NCBI RefSeq assembly: GCF_900107045.1
Contig: NZ_FNON01000008.1
Span: 310,001-374,000 of the forward strand
Source of the DNA: Amycolatopsis xylanica
GTDB lineage: Bacteria; Actinomycetota; Actinomycetes; Mycobacteriales; Pseudonocardiaceae
Length of the DNA stretch: 64,000 nucleotides
Direction of reading: 5' to 3'
The translations under genes were made by a program, and so were the position numbers. This document shows positions 25,576-35,242 of the stretch, piece by piece (positions within the stretch are counted from its first letter, which is position 1; each line of letters begins with the position of its first letter). Below the pieces are notes generated by a model. It worked only from the letters and a program-made list of their open reading frames with translations, was not told where the DNA came from and made no database searches.

Positions 25576-26849
25576 CCGAAACGCTCGAACCGCGAGCGCC
25601 GGAAGCGGCGGACCACAGCGCGCGTAACACCGCCGTGCTGGTGGCCTTCACCGCGGCCACCAACCTCGCCGACGGCGTGCTCAAGGTGGCGCTGCCGCTC
25701 ATCGCGACCACCCTGACCAACTCGCCTGCCCTGGTCTCCGGCGTGCTGACCACGCTGATGCTGCCGTGGCTGTTCACCGCGCTGCACGTCGGCGTGCTGG
25801 TCGACCGCGGTGACCGCCGGAAACTGCTGTGGCTGGCCAACTTCGTCCGGGTGGTGATGGTCGGCGGGCTGCTCGCCGCGGTGCTGACGGGCACGCTGAC
25901 GTTGCCGATGATCTACGCGAGCGGGATCATCCTCGGCGTCGCCGAGGTGATCGCGCTGACCGCCGCCGCCGCTTTGCTGCCCTCGGTGGTCGCCGGCCCG
26001 AAACGCGAGCGCGCGAATTCCTGGCTGACCGGCGCGGAAACGGTCTGCAACGAGTTCATCGGCCCGTTCCTGGGCGGCCTGCTGGTGGCGGCCGGTGCGG
26101 GCATCGTGCTGGGCACGACCGCGATCACCTACGCGATCACCGCGGCCACGCTGGTCTTCCTGATCGGCCGCTTCCGGGTGCCCCCGGCCACGGTCGCCAG
26201 GCCCGCCGTCCACGCGCAGATCGCCGAGGGCCTGCGGTACCTGTGGGACCAGCGCGTGCTGCGCGTGATGACCGTGCTGGTGACCGCGTTGAACTCGCTG
26301 TGGGGCGCCTGGCTGGCGCTGATGCCGCTGTTCGCCACCACGGCCATGGGCGTGGACAAGGCCGTCTACGGCCTGCTGGTGGGCGCGCTCGGCGCGGGCG
26401 GGACGATCGGCGCGCTGCTGGTGGCCACTTGTAATCGGCTCTTCGGCCGCCGCCAGGTCATGCTGGGCAACATCTTCCTGACCGGCACCATGGTCGCCAC
26501 CCCCGCGTTCAGCACGAACCCCTGGGTGGTCGCGGCCGGCGCGTTCCTCGGCGGCCTCGGCAGCGGCCTGTGGGTGGTCAATTCCCGCACGGTCAGCCAG
26601 ACGCTGGTCAGCCAGTCGATGATGGGCCGCTACAGCGCCACCGCCCGCCTGTTCGGCTGGGGCGCGGTGCCGCTCGGCGCGTTCCTGTCCGGCCTGCTCG
26701 CGGAGTGGGCGGGCACCCAGGTCGCGTTCGCGGTGTTCACCGTGATCGCGCTGACGGTCGTCGTCCCCTTCCTCCGGGTGTACTCGCGCCCGGTCGCCGC
26801 CGACATGGAGCGGCGGATCAGCTCAGGCGCGGAACCGGAGGCACAATGA
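25572..26849 (+). CDS. MFS exporter (EntS-like)
   Basis: 425 residues, about twelve membrane segments, with the loop-2 motif GVLVDRGDRRKLLW (family pattern DRxxRR) and a second-half GLLVGALGAGGTIGALL. It belongs to the enterobactin-exporter-like MFS group that exports siderophores and small peptides. ATG overlaps pxpC; stop overlaps the methyltransferase start (ATGA). Likely exports the NRPS product and contributes self-protection. Confidence 0.9.
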   Translation: MTETLEPRAPEAADHSARNTAVLVAFTAATNLADGVLKVALPLIATTLTNSPALVSGVLTTLMLPWLFTALHVGVLVDRGDRRKLLWLANFVRVVMVGGLLAAVLTGTLTLPMIYASGIILGVAEVIALTAAAALLPSVVAGPKRERANSWLTGAETVCNEFIGPFLGGLLVAAGAGIVLGTTAITYAITAATLVFLIGRFRVPPATVARPAVHAQIAEGLRYLWDQRVLRVMTVLVTALNSLWGAWLALMPLFATTAMGVDKAVYGLLVGALGAGGTIGALLVATCNRLFGRRQVMLGNIFLTGTMVATPAFSTNPWVVAAGAFLGGLGSGLWVVNSRTVSQTLVSQSMMGRYSATARLFGWGAVPLGAFLSGLLAEWAGTQVAFAVFTVIALTVVVPFLRVYSRPVAADMERRISSGAEPEAQ

Positions 26850-27544
26850 CGTTCGTGGCGACGATGCTCGAGTTACTGGACGCTTTCGACGACTTCCCCC
26901 AAGCCCGGGTGTTGCGTGAGCGCACCTACGAAGGCCTCACCGGCACGGTCGTCGACGTCGGCTGCGGCAGCGGCCTGGCGGTCGGCGAGCTGGCCGCGCT
27001 CGGCGCGACGGCCATCGGCGTCGACCTCGACACGGACATGATCGAGATCGCCGCCGAGCGCTGGCCGGACTGCGAGTTCCACATCGCCGACGTCACCGAC
27101 CTGCCCTTCGAGGACGGCTCGATCACCGGCTACCGCGCGGACAAGGTCCTGCACGACCTGCCTGACCCCGAGGCGGCCGTCGTCGAGGCGCACCGCGTGC
27201 TCGCTGAAGGCGGCCGCGCGATGCTGGTGGCTCAGGACTGGGACGCGTACATGATCGACTCCGACGACCCCGAGCTCACCCGCGACCTGGTCCGCGACCG
27301 CGCGGACGGCGTCCAGCACCCATGGGTCGCCCGCCAGTACCGGAACCTCTTGCTGGACAACGGTTTCACCGACGTCACCGCCGAGGTCCACACCATCGTC
27401 TGGACCGACGAGGCCGCGCTCCCCATGCTCGCCAACATCGGCGGCCGGGGCCCCTGGCTCGACGAGCAAGCCGCCCGCGCCCGCGAAGACCGCCTCTTCG
27501 TCGCGGTCCCCTTCATCCTCACCACCGGCATCAAAGGCTCGTGA
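26846..27544 (+). CDS. SAM-dependent methyltransferase, class I
   Basis: 232 residues. Glycine-rich SAM loop VVDVGCGSGLAVGEL (motif I), GVDLDTDM (acidic end of beta-2), IADVTDLPFEDGSITGYRADKVLHDLPD (motif II) and RVLAEGGRAML (motif III). The N-terminal 30 residues are helical. Last gene of the operon, overlapping the exporter. Probably methylates the peptide or one of its amino acids; O-, N- and C-methylation cannot be told apart. The TGA stop is part of a palindromic repeat (27538-27583). Confidence 0.9.
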   Translation: MTFVATMLELLDAFDDFPQARVLRERTYEGLTGTVVDVGCGSGLAVGELAALGATAIGVDLDTDMIEIAAERWPDCEFHIADVTDLPFEDGSITGYRADKVLHDLPDPEAAVVEAHRVLAEGGRAMLVAQDWDAYMIDSDDPELTRDLVRDRADGVQHPWVARQYRNLLLDNGFTDVTAEVHTIVWTDEAALPMLANIGGRGPWLDEQAARAREDRLFVAVPFILTTGIKGS

Positions 27545-27583
27545 GTGTTCTGACCGGTTAGAACCGGCCGTACCACTCACGAC
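27538..27583. repeat. 46-bp palindrome, copy 3
   Basis: Outer arms CTCGTGAGTG/CACTCACGAC, centre GGTTAGAACC. Supplies the TGA stop of the methyltransferase (27542-27544). First of three such palindromes in the 294-base space between the methyltransferase and vanY. Confidence 0.82.
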
Positions 27584-27641
27584 CCCCTCTGCCTCGCGAT
27601 CGCATACACGCGAAACCCGAGTTGGCCACACGCGTGGCAGG

Positions 27642-27687
27642 GTTGTGCGCGTTGCGGGCGGTTCTAACCGCCCGCAACGCGCACGAC
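27642..27687. repeat. 46-bp palindrome, copy 4 (variant arms)
   Basis: Exactly the same length and GGTTCTAACC centre as the other copies but with different arms, GTTGTGCGCG / CGCGCACGAC and GCGGGCGG / CCGCCCGC. The arms have changed together so that pairing is kept, which suggests selection for structure. Confidence 0.75.
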
Positions 27688-27744
27688 CCTCGCTCGTCCG
27701 GGGAGCCGCGCCACGCCTGATGCGAGCGAGGCCGCCCAGCCCGG

Positions 27745-27790
27745 GTCGTGAGTGTTCCGGCCGGTTAGAACCGGCCGCGCCACTCACGAC
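27745..27790. repeat. 46-bp palindrome, copy 5
   Basis: Outer arms GTCGTGAGTG/CACTCACGAC, centre GGTTAGAACC. Lies 49 bases after the vanY stop in vanY direction, so it may terminate vanY as well as the NRPS operon. Confidence 0.82.
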
Positions 27791-27838
27791 CGCCCCTTCG
27801 CTCGTCGTTGCGAGGGACGCAGCATCCGGCACGCCGGT

Positions 27839-28303
27839 TCAGCGGCGGTTCATTCGCGGATCCGCCGAAGGATCGGCGTACATCGGCGGCGGCCCGTGCT
27901 CGATCGCCTCGGGCCGCAGTTCGAAGTGCCAGGGTTCGTTCCGGTAGATCTGGCACAAGCCGTACGCGGCGCCATGCTCGAACAACCACGCCGCGGCGGC
28001 GGGTGGCCCGATGTCGACCGCCTGCCCCGACACGTGCGCCGACGTGTCCGGGGTCGCCACCCAGCGAGCGGCCTCCTCCTCCGAGCCGTACCTCGCGACC
28101 GCCTCGCGGCGCAGATGTTCCTGGTAGCGCCGGGACCGCCAGCCGCCGTTGACGCGGAACTCGATCCCGAAGTCCGCGGCGACCGTCGCCGCCGCGCGCA
28201 GGGCCGCGAGCAGCGCGGGGTCGAGGTTGGCCACGGCCGGGATGGAGTCGAAGACGGTCACGCCGGGCGGGACGGCGCCGAGCGCCGGTTCGGTGTAGGT
28301 CAT
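27839..28303 (-). CDS. vanY: D,D-carboxypeptidase VanY-like (M15)
   Basis: 154 residues. Zinc-site motifs of peptidase family M15B are SAHVSGQAVDIG (His...Asp) and EPWHFEL (Glu...His), with the substrate motif NGGWRSRRYQE. It removes the terminal D-Ala from peptidoglycan stems ending D-Ala-D-Ala, lowering vancomycin targets. There is no signal peptide, as in several actinobacterial VanY proteins, so it may act in the cytoplasm or be exported unconventionally. Divergent from vanR across 88 bases that carry a dyad also found upstream of vanH. Confidence 0.88.
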   Translation of the reverse strand: MTYTEPALGAVPPGVTVFDSIPAVANLDPALLAALRAAATVAADFGIEFRVNGGWRSRRYQEHLRREAVARYGSEEEAARWVATPDTSAHVSGQAVDIGPPAAAAWLFEHGAAYGLCQIYRNEPWHFELRPEAIEHGPPPMYADPSADPRMNRR

Positions 28304-28337
28304 GGCCGTCAGTCAAGGCAACCGGGCATTACCAGGG

Positions 28338-28366
28338 CGTATCCGGTTTTCGATATGCCGGCGATA
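28338..28366. promoter_or_regulatory. Candidate VanR operator, site 1 (vanY-vanR)
   Basis: CGTATC (28338-28343), eight bases, GATATG (28352-28357), then GCC-GC-ATA to 28366. The same arrangement, about 26 of 30 positions identical, lies upstream of vanH at 33914. It sits 26-54 bases before the vanR GTG, a promoter position. Assignment to VanR is inference. Confidence 0.55.
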
Positions 28367-28391
28367 GGGCGGGCCCCGTACCGTCCACGGT

Positions 28392-29058
<667 letters not shown>

Positions 29059-29066
<8 letters not shown>

Positions 29067-30135
29067 GGCACGCGGGCTGAGCGTCCGCCTCAAGCTCACC
29101 CTCAGCTACGCCGGGTTCCTCATGGTCGCCGGTCTCCTGCTGCTCGCGGGTGTGCTGGTCTTCTACCTGTACTTCCTGCCCGACGGCTGGATCACCACCG
29201 ACGCCACCAACTTCTGGATCAACCGCTCGCTCCTCACCCGGGCGTTCCTGCCGTTCATGGGCCTCGTCTTGGTCTTCCTGCTGGTCTTCGGGGTGCTCGG
29301 CGGCTGGCTGCTGGCCGGCCGGATGCTCGCGCCGCTGACCCGCATCACCGAGGCCACCCGCACGGTCGCGCGAGGCCGGTTCTCGCACCGGATCCGGCTG
29401 CCGGGCCGCAACGACGAGTTCCGCGAACTCGCCGACGCCTTCGACGCGATGCTCGGAAAGCTCGAAGCGCACGTCGCCGAGCAACGCCGATTCGCCGCCA
29501 ACGCGTCGCACGAGCTGCGCACCCCGCTGACGGTCTCGCGGACGCTGCTCGAGGTGGCCCGCGCCGAGCGCGAGCCGGACGAACTCCTCGACCGCCTGCA
29601 GATCGTCAACACGAGGGCGATCGACCTCACCGAGGCACTGCTCCTGCTCAGCCGCGCCGACCAGCGCGCCTTCACCAGCGAGCCCGTCGACCTGTCCCTC
29701 AAGGCGGAAGAAGCCGCCGAGACGCTGCTGGCGCTCGCGGAAGAACGCGGCGTCACCATCGAGACCACCGGCGACCAGGCGCCGACCGCCGGCTCGCCGT
29801 CGCTTCTGCTGCAGCTGACCACGAACCTCCTGCACAACGCGATCGTCCACAACCTGCCCGAGCACGGCACCGTCCACGTCACGACCCACGCCCACCCCGA
29901 AACGGTGGAACTCACGGTCGAGAACACCGGCAAGCGGATCTCGCTGGACCTGGCCTCCACGCTGACCGAGCCGTTCCAGCGCGGCACCGAACGCGTCCGC
30001 AGCGATCACGTGGGCGTCGGCCTGGGGCTGGCGATCGTCGCCAGCATCACCCGCGCGCACGACGGCACCCTCACCGTGACCCCGAGGGCCGCGGGCGGGC
30101 TCACAGTCACCGTGCGACTGCCCGTCGCTCGGTGA
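29059..30135 (+). CDS. vanS: Sensor histidine kinase VanS
   Basis: 358 residues. Two membrane segments (about 16-38 and 70-93) flank a short ~30-residue outer loop (FLPDGWITTDATNFWINRSLLT), like streptomycete VanS. HAMP region follows, then H-box NASHELRTPLT, N-box LLHNAIVHN and G-boxes (VGVGLGLAI). The short sensor loop fits direct sensing of vancomycin-type drugs. The 3' end overlaps the convergent murG paralogue by 29 bases (30107-30135), an unusual antisense overlap between sensor and resistance operon. Confidence 0.9.
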
Positions 30136-31207
30136 TCGCGGCGAGCACGTGCCCGGCCAGCACGACGTCCGCGTCGGACGCGCCCGCCGCCGACGCGCGC
30201 GCCGCCATCGCCCCGAGCCGCTCGGGATCGGTGAGCAGCGGGATCAAGGTGGCCTCGATCCAGGCCGAATCGAGCGCGGCGTTGTCGACGAGCAGCGCCC
30301 CGCCCGCCGCGACGGCGGACATGGCGTTCAGCCGCTGCTCGCCACCACGCAACGGCAGCGGGACGTACGCGGCGGGCAGCCCGACGGCGGCCAGTTCGGC
30401 GCACGTCATCGCCCCGGACCGGCAGACCACGAAATCCGCCGCCGCGTAGGCGTACCGCATCTCGTCGACGTACGGGACGACGACGTACGGCGGCTCACCG
30501 TCCGGCACCTCCACGGCGTGCCGGGGCCCGGTGATGTGCAGCACCTGCACACCCGCGGCCCGTAACGCCGACGCGGCGCCGGACACCGCGTCGTTGATCG
30601 CCTGAGCCCCCTGCGAACCGCCGGTGACCAGCAGCACCGGTCCCTCGGGACACAAACCGAACCGCCGACGGGCCGCGTCACGCGACGCGGCCCGGTCGAG
30701 CCCGGTGATCGCCTGCCGCAGCGGGATCCCGATGGCGGTCGCGTGCGCCAGCCGGACGGCGGGCGAGGCGGTGAACACGTGCGTCGTCATCCGCGCCGCC
30801 AGCCGGTTGGCGATGCCGGGCCGGGCGTTCGCCTCATGGACGACGATCGGCAGGCCCCGCCGCCGCGCGGCGAGATAAGCCGACATGGCCACATAACCAC
30901 CGAAGCCGACCACGACCTCGGCACGCACCCGGTCGAGCACCGCCGCGGCGGCCCGCGCCGACCCGGCCAGCCTGCCCGGTGTCCGCAGCAGCGCCGGGTT
31001 CAGCTCGCGGGGCAGCGGCACCGGCGGGATGAGTTCGAGCGGGTAGCCACGGGCCGGGATGAGCGTGGTGTCCAGCCCCCGCACGGTGCCGAGAGCGGTG
31101 ATCTCCGCCGCGGGCTCCAGCCGCCGCAGCGCGTCGGCGAAGTTCATCATCGGCTCGATATGCCCCGCCGAATGACCACCCGCGACCACGACTCGCGGAG
31201 CCGTCAC
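30107..31207 (-). CDS. murG: MurG paralogue in the van operon
   Basis: 366 residues of the GT28 family that transfers GlcNAc to lipid I at the inner face of the membrane. The donor half is intact (VLLVTGGSQGAQAIN, VCRSGAMTCAELAAVGLPAAYVPLPL). The N-terminal glycine loop, usually GGGTAGHIEPAL in actinobacteria, reads GGHSAGHIEPMMNF. GTG 31207 overlaps the vanX stop (GTGA). Its place in vanHAX suggests a version suited to D-Ala-D-Lac lipid I, or simply extra flux during stress. The housekeeping murG should lie in the dcw cluster elsewhere. Confidence 0.88.
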   Translation of the reverse strand: MTAPRVVVAGGHSAGHIEPMMNFADALRRLEPAAEITALGTVRGLDTTLIPARGYPLELIPPVPLPRELNPALLRTPGRLAGSARAAAAVLDRVRAEVVVGFGGYVAMSAYLAARRRGLPIVVHEANARPGIANRLAARMTTHVFTASPAVRLAHATAIGIPLRQAITGLDRAASRDAARRRFGLCPEGPVLLVTGGSQGAQAINDAVSGAASALRAAGVQVLHITGPRHAVEVPDGEPPYVVVPYVDEMRYAYAAADFVVCRSGAMTCAELAAVGLPAAYVPLPLRGGEQRLNAMSAVAAGGALLVDNAALDSAWIEATLIPLLTDPERLGAMAARASAAGASDADVVLAGHVLAAITERRAVAR

Positions 31208-31821
31208 GCCGCGGACCCGACGGGAAAGTCGAAGTACGAGTCCGGATACGGCTCGTCCAGCAGCGTGTAGTGCCACCATTCGCGGTCGTAGCGCCGGAAC
31301 CCGCAAGCCTCCATGATCTCGCAGAGGTGCCGCCGGTTCACGGCCTCGGTCTCCGTGATCCCGCTCGCGCCGTGATGCGAGATCTCATCCATCAGGTCGT
31401 GGTCGCCACCCATGGCGGCGAGTTCGCCGGTGTCCAGATGATAGAGCGTCAAGTCGACGGTGCTGCCCCGGCTGTGCCCCGATTTCGCGGCCACATAACC
31501 CTTTTCGAACATCTCGGTCTTGTCGATGTTCGGATAGTGCCGCGCCTTCGTCCGGCCGTCCTCCGGCCGGAGCGACCATCGCAGGAAGTTGTCCACGGCG
31601 CGCTGCGGCCGGTAGCCGTCCCACAGCAGCAGCCCGAAGCCGAGCGACTCGGCCTTCTCCTGCGCGTCCTCCAGCGCCGCGCACAATGCCTTGGTGCCGA
31701 CCACGCGATTCGCCAGATAGCCGTCCACCGGCTTGCCGGTGAAGTTGTCCCAGGTGGCGTACTTGGCGTCCCACCGGATCCCGGGCGCGGCCTCGTCGAC
31801 GAAGACGAAATCCTTGTTCAC
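31204..31821 (-). CDS. vanX: D-Ala-D-Ala dipeptidase VanX
   Basis: 205 residues, near the 202 of enterococcal VanX. Zinc ligands are in SGHSRGSTVDLTL (His, Asp) and the EWWHY motif (Glu base and His). The substrate-binding Arg is in LLWDGYRPQRAVDNF. It hydrolyses D-Ala-D-Ala in the cytoplasm so that only D-Ala-D-Lac enters the wall. GTG start overlaps the vanA stop (GTGA) and its own stop overlaps murG. Confidence 0.95.
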   Translation of the reverse strand: MNKDFVFVDEAAPGIRWDAKYATWDNFTGKPVDGYLANRVVGTKALCAALEDAQEKAESLGFGLLLWDGYRPQRAVDNFLRWSLRPEDGRTKARHYPNIDKTEMFEKGYVAAKSGHSRGSTVDLTLYHLDTGELAAMGGDHDLMDEISHHGASGITETEAVNRRHLCEIMEACGFRRYDREWWHYTLLDEPYPDSYFDFPVGSAA

Positions 31822-32855
31822 TGCTGTTTTCCCGTCAACGCCAGCGAAATCATCCGGTCGATCACCTCGCCGAGCGGCAGTCCCGCGGCGGCCATCATCC
31901 TCGGGTACCGGCTGTACGAGGTCAGCCCCGGCATGGTGTTGACCTCGTTGAGCGCCACGGTCCCGTCCTCGGTCAGGAACATGTCCACCCGCGCCAGCCC
32001 CCGGCACCCCAGCGCGCGGTAGATGGTCTTCGCCGTCTCCTGCACGAGCGTGCGTGCCTCGGCCGAGATGTCCGCCGGAACGATGAACGTCGAGTTCTCC
32101 GAACCACTTTCGGGGTTGCTTTCCTGATGGATCTTGAAGAACCCGTGCGAGAGCGCGACCCGGTCCAGCTCCCCCACGATCAGCTCTTGCTCGTTCCCCA
32201 GAATGGAACAGCCGATTTCGCTGCCCGCGACAGCTTCCTCGATCAGCACCTTCGAGTCGTACTGCCGCGCGACCTCCACCGCGCCCGCCAGTTCTTCCGC
32301 ACTCGAAACCTTGCTGACCCCGAAAGAAGACCCCGAACGCGCGGGCTTCACGAAGACGGGATAGAGGAACTGCCCGGGGTCCGCGCTCTCTCCCGGCATG
32401 AGCGTCCAGAAGCTCGGCGTCGCGATCCCCGCGCTCTCGACGACCAGATAGGTGAGCGACTTGTCCATGCACAGAGCGGAACTCTGGACATCACAGCCGG
32501 CGTACGGAACGCCGGCGAGTTCCAGTAAACCCTGCACCGCACCATCCTCGCCGAGCCTGCCGTGCAGCACCGGCAGCACGACATCGAGCCTGATCGTCTT
32601 GTACTGGCCGTCTTCCAGCACCAGCAGCCCGTGGACGGTGCTGTCCGGCGACAGCACGACCGGACGGCTCTCGGTTTCCCAGTCCGCGACGGGACCGTCA
32701 CAAAGCCGCCAGGCGCCGGTCTTCGTGATCCCGATCCACACCGGCTCGTACTTGTCGAAATCGAGGTGCTTCGCGACCTCTTGCGCGGACTTGACCGAGA
32801 CGGGATGTTCTTCGGTCGCACCCCCGAAAATGATTCCGACCTTCACCCTATCCAT
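31818..32855 (-). CDS. vanA: D-Ala-D-Lac ligase VanA-type
   Basis: 345 residues of the ATP-grasp D-Ala-D-X ligase family. FGGATEEHPVSVKSA at the N-terminus, FVKPARSGSSFGVSKV, LIEEAVAGSEIGCSI and ALNEVNTMPGLTSYSRYP are conserved. The omega-loop Lys-Ile-His (FFKIHQES) is the hallmark of D-lactate-selective VanA/VanB enzymes against D-Ala-D-Ala ligases with Tyr-Lys. The ATG chosen overlaps the vanH stop by eight bases; an ATG four codons earlier (32867) is possible. Confidence 0.95.
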   Translation of the reverse strand: MDRVKVGIIFGGATEEHPVSVKSAQEVAKHLDFDKYEPVWIGITKTGAWRLCDGPVADWETESRPVVLSPDSTVHGLLVLEDGQYKTIRLDVVLPVLHGRLGEDGAVQGLLELAGVPYAGCDVQSSALCMDKSLTYLVVESAGIATPSFWTLMPGESADPGQFLYPVFVKPARSGSSFGVSKVSSAEELAGAVEVARQYDSKVLIEEAVAGSEIGCSILGNEQELIVGELDRVALSHGFFKIHQESNPESGSENSTFIVPADISAEARTLVQETAKTIYRALGCRGLARVDMFLTEDGTVALNEVNTMPGLTSYSRYPRMMAAAGLPLGEVIDRMISLALTGKQQ

Positions 32856-33879
32856 GCTGTTTCCCACTTTCGAAAGTCAGGCAATTGATGAGACTGTTCT
32901 CGACGGTGTCGCTCAGCGCGTGATCCGTGTAGTAGGCGGTGTGCGGGGTGATCAGCACATTCGGCATCTCCTGCAGCCGCGCCAGCACGTCGCTTTCCAG
33001 CGGCCTGTCACGCCAGTCGGCGTAGAAGATCCCTTCCTCGCCTTCGATGACGTCCAAAGCCGCGCCGCCCAGCTTGCCGCTTTCCAACGCTTCAAGAAGA
33101 GCTTCGGCGTCGACAAGCGGCCCACGCCCGGTATTGACCACGAACGCACCGTTTCGCATCTGCGCGATGCGCCGGTGATCGAGCAAGTGATACGTATCCG
33201 CGGTGAGCGGAGTATGCAGCGTGACAATGTCGCTCAACTGCAGAAGCTCGTCGAGCGGAACATAATCGGCGGAATTCTGAGGAAGGCAGTCATAGGCCAA
33301 AACCCGGCTTCCGAAGCCCCGCAACCGATCCATGACCGCGACCCCGATCCGCCCGGTCCCCACCACCCCGACCGTGAGATCACGCAGCTCTTTCCCGCGC
33401 ACCTCATGCAGCCGGTAGTCATGGACATCCGCACGCCTGATCGTGGACTTCGCGTTCCTGATGGCCATCAGCATCAACATCACCGTGTAGTCGGCGACAC
33501 TGTCCGGCGAATAAGCGATGTTCCCCACCGAAATCCCGACGCTCTCCGCGTACTCGACGTCGATGTGGTTGAACCCGATACTCCTCGTGGAGACATACGC
33601 GACGCCGACGCGGCTGAGCGCCCGCAGCGTGGCGTTCGTGATCCGGGCCTTGTGCCCGACGCTGACACACCGGTTCCCGGCCGCCAGCCCGGCATTGGCC
33701 TCGGTCACCGCGTCCCCGGTGATGGTCGGCAGCACACCACAGCGCGGCGCCAGCTCCCGGAACAGGGCGGCCTCGTCCGGCCCGCACCCATAGATCGTGA
33801 TGCCCATCGCCGTACCGGCCGCGGACACCGGCGACCGCGTGCGCAGCCCCGTCGACCGCCCCAGTTCGCTGTAGCTCAT
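32848..33879 (-). CDS. vanH: D-lactate dehydrogenase VanH
   Basis: 343 residues of the D-2-hydroxyacid dehydrogenase family, reducing pyruvate to D-lactate for VanA. The NAD loop is VGVVGTGRIGVAV. Catalytic Arg, Glu and His are in NTGRGPLVD, DVIEGEEG and ITPHTAYYTDHAL. ISVGHK and STRSIGFNHID are typical VanH strings. The ATG at 33879 gives an N-terminal extension (SYSELGRSTGLRTRSPVSAAGTA) before MGITIYGCG, as in actinomycete VanH. GTG 33900 or ATG 33807 are alternatives. First gene of vanHAX-murG; a putative operator lies just upstream. Confidence 0.92.
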   Translation of the reverse strand: MSYSELGRSTGLRTRSPVSAAGTAMGITIYGCGPDEAALFRELAPRCGVLPTITGDAVTEANAGLAAGNRCVSVGHKARITNATLRALSRVGVAYVSTRSIGFNHIDVEYAESVGISVGNIAYSPDSVADYTVMLMLMAIRNAKSTIRRADVHDYRLHEVRGKELRDLTVGVVGTGRIGVAVMDRLRGFGSRVLAYDCLPQNSADYVPLDELLQLSDIVTLHTPLTADTYHLLDHRRIAQMRNGAFVVNTGRGPLVDAEALLEALESGKLGGAALDVIEGEEGIFYADWRDRPLESDVLARLQEMPNVLITPHTAYYTDHALSDTVENSLINCLTFESGKQHG

Positions 33880-33913
33880 GCCGCCCAGCCAACCCGGCAC
33901 GACGTTGCCACCA

Positions 33914-33947
33914 CGTATCCGCTTTTCGATACGCCCGCAATATGCTA
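33914..33947. promoter_or_regulatory. Candidate VanR operator, site 2 (upstream of vanH)
   Basis: CGTATC (33914-33919), eight bases containing CTTTTC, GATACG (33928-33933): a perfect 6-bp dyad, followed by GCCCGCAATATGC. Matches the site before vanR in sequence and spacing. It lies between the P450 stop and the vanH start. Confidence 0.6.
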
Positions 33948-33966
33948 CCGCCGAGTAACCTCGACC

Positions 33967-35184
33967 CTAGCCCCGAATGGACACTCGGCCGTCGAAGCCG
34001 AGCGGCACCGGCACGGGGCCGATCGCCATCGCAGGCTCGGCCGTCTCCAGCAGGTCGATCCGATAGGTCGTGACCAGCAAACGGCACAGCAGCACGAGCT
34101 GGCACAGGCCGAGCCCGGCGCCCACGCACGCGGTCGGCGCCCAGCCGAACGGCACATAATGCTGTCCGCCCGCCGGGCCGTGCGGCGCCCCGGGCAGCCA
34201 GCGGTCGGGGTCGAACACTTCCGGGTCCCGCCAATGCCTCGGGTCCTGGTGCACCATCGCGGGGCTGAGCACGAAGTGCTGGCCGACCGCGAGATCGTGC
34301 CCCGCCACCCGCATCGGGGTGCGCACGCTGCGGGTCAGCATCGTCGGCGAGGTCCAGCGGCGCAGCACCTCCTTCACGAACCGGTGCGCCACCGGCGCGG
34401 ACCGGGTGCCGGAGCGATACAGCTCGGCAAGGCTCACGGCCGCGAACTCGGCGGCGAGCCGGTCCGCCCAGTCCGGGCGGCCGACCAGCTCGTACATCAC
34501 GCAGCCGGCGGCCGCGCCCGGCGGGCCCGCGATCGCGGTGAGCACGGCGGTGACGGCGTCGACAGCCCGGTCCATGCCGAGCTCATCGAGCAGGCAGGCG
34601 ATCGGCTGCGTGAGATCCGCCCGCGCCGCACCGGCGTCGCGAGCCCGGCGGCGCAGTGCGCGGCGGACCACCAGCCCGGCCTTGACCTGGATCGACACGG
34701 GCCGCCATGACCGCCACCACGGCGGATCCTCCGCGTCCTCGCCCAGCAGCCTGGCGAGTTTCGCGATCGCGTCTTCACTGATCTTCGCGCTGTCCGATGT
34801 GGAGAGTCCGTCGAGCACGATCGGTAGCAGGGAACGGAAACTGACCTCGTGCGCGAGCCACGGCAGGTTCACCGGCGCGCCCGTCCGCGCGCGCAGCAGC
34901 GAGTCCATCCGGGCGTCCAGCGCCGCCAAGCCCTGTTCGCCGCCGAGGGTGCGCAGCTGGGTCATCCACGCCGACCGCACGCGTTTCCACGAGACCGGCG
35001 TACTCGGCCGGCGAAGCAGCAGGTCGCGCAGGCGGTCGGGCAGGGTGAGATCGGCGAAGTTGTCGGTGTTGGCCTGGGCGGCGGCATCGGCGTCGAACAC
35101 CATCAGCTGCCGCTCGGTCTGCCAGAACACGCCGCCCGCGGCCGCGCTCGGCCCGCGCAGGTCGCGCAGCACATCGGTGTCCAT
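33967..35184 (-). CDS. Cytochrome P450 (putative RiPP cross-linking)
   Basis: 405 residues. Heme-thiolate Cys353 is in YVPFGWAPTACVGAG, the K-helix Glu-Arg pair in VKEVLRRW, and the meander in DPDRW. The I-helix, normally AGxDT or AGxET for oxygen activation, reads AIAGPPGAA, lacking both the acid and the threonine. This is seen in several P450s that couple radicals rather than hydroxylate. It follows the 32-residue peptide gene by 58 bases on the same strand, with GGAG before its ATG. I infer that it forms an aryl C-C, C-N or C-O link in the peptide's aromatic tail. Confidence 0.9.
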   Translation of the reverse strand: MDTDVLRDLRGPSAAAGGVFWQTERQLMVFDADAAAQANTDNFADLTLPDRLRDLLLRRPSTPVSWKRVRSAWMTQLRTLGGEQGLAALDARMDSLLRARTGAPVNLPWLAHEVSFRSLLPIVLDGLSTSDSAKISEDAIAKLARLLGEDAEDPPWWRSWRPVSIQVKAGLVVRRALRRRARDAGAARADLTQPIACLLDELGMDRAVDAVTAVLTAIAGPPGAAAGCVMYELVGRPDWADRLAAEFAAVSLAELYRSGTRSAPVAHRFVKEVLRRWTSPTMLTRSVRTPMRVAGHDLAVGQHFVLSPAMVHQDPRHWRDPEVFDPDRWLPGAPHGPAGGQHYVPFGWAPTACVGAGLGLCQLVLLCRLLVTTYRIDLLETAEPAMAIGPVPVPLGFDGRVSIRG

Positions 35185-35242
35185 CGGTACTCCGGTCGCC
35201 GGGGGCGGGGAGCGGACCGTGCGGCCGCTCCCCGCCGGTCGG

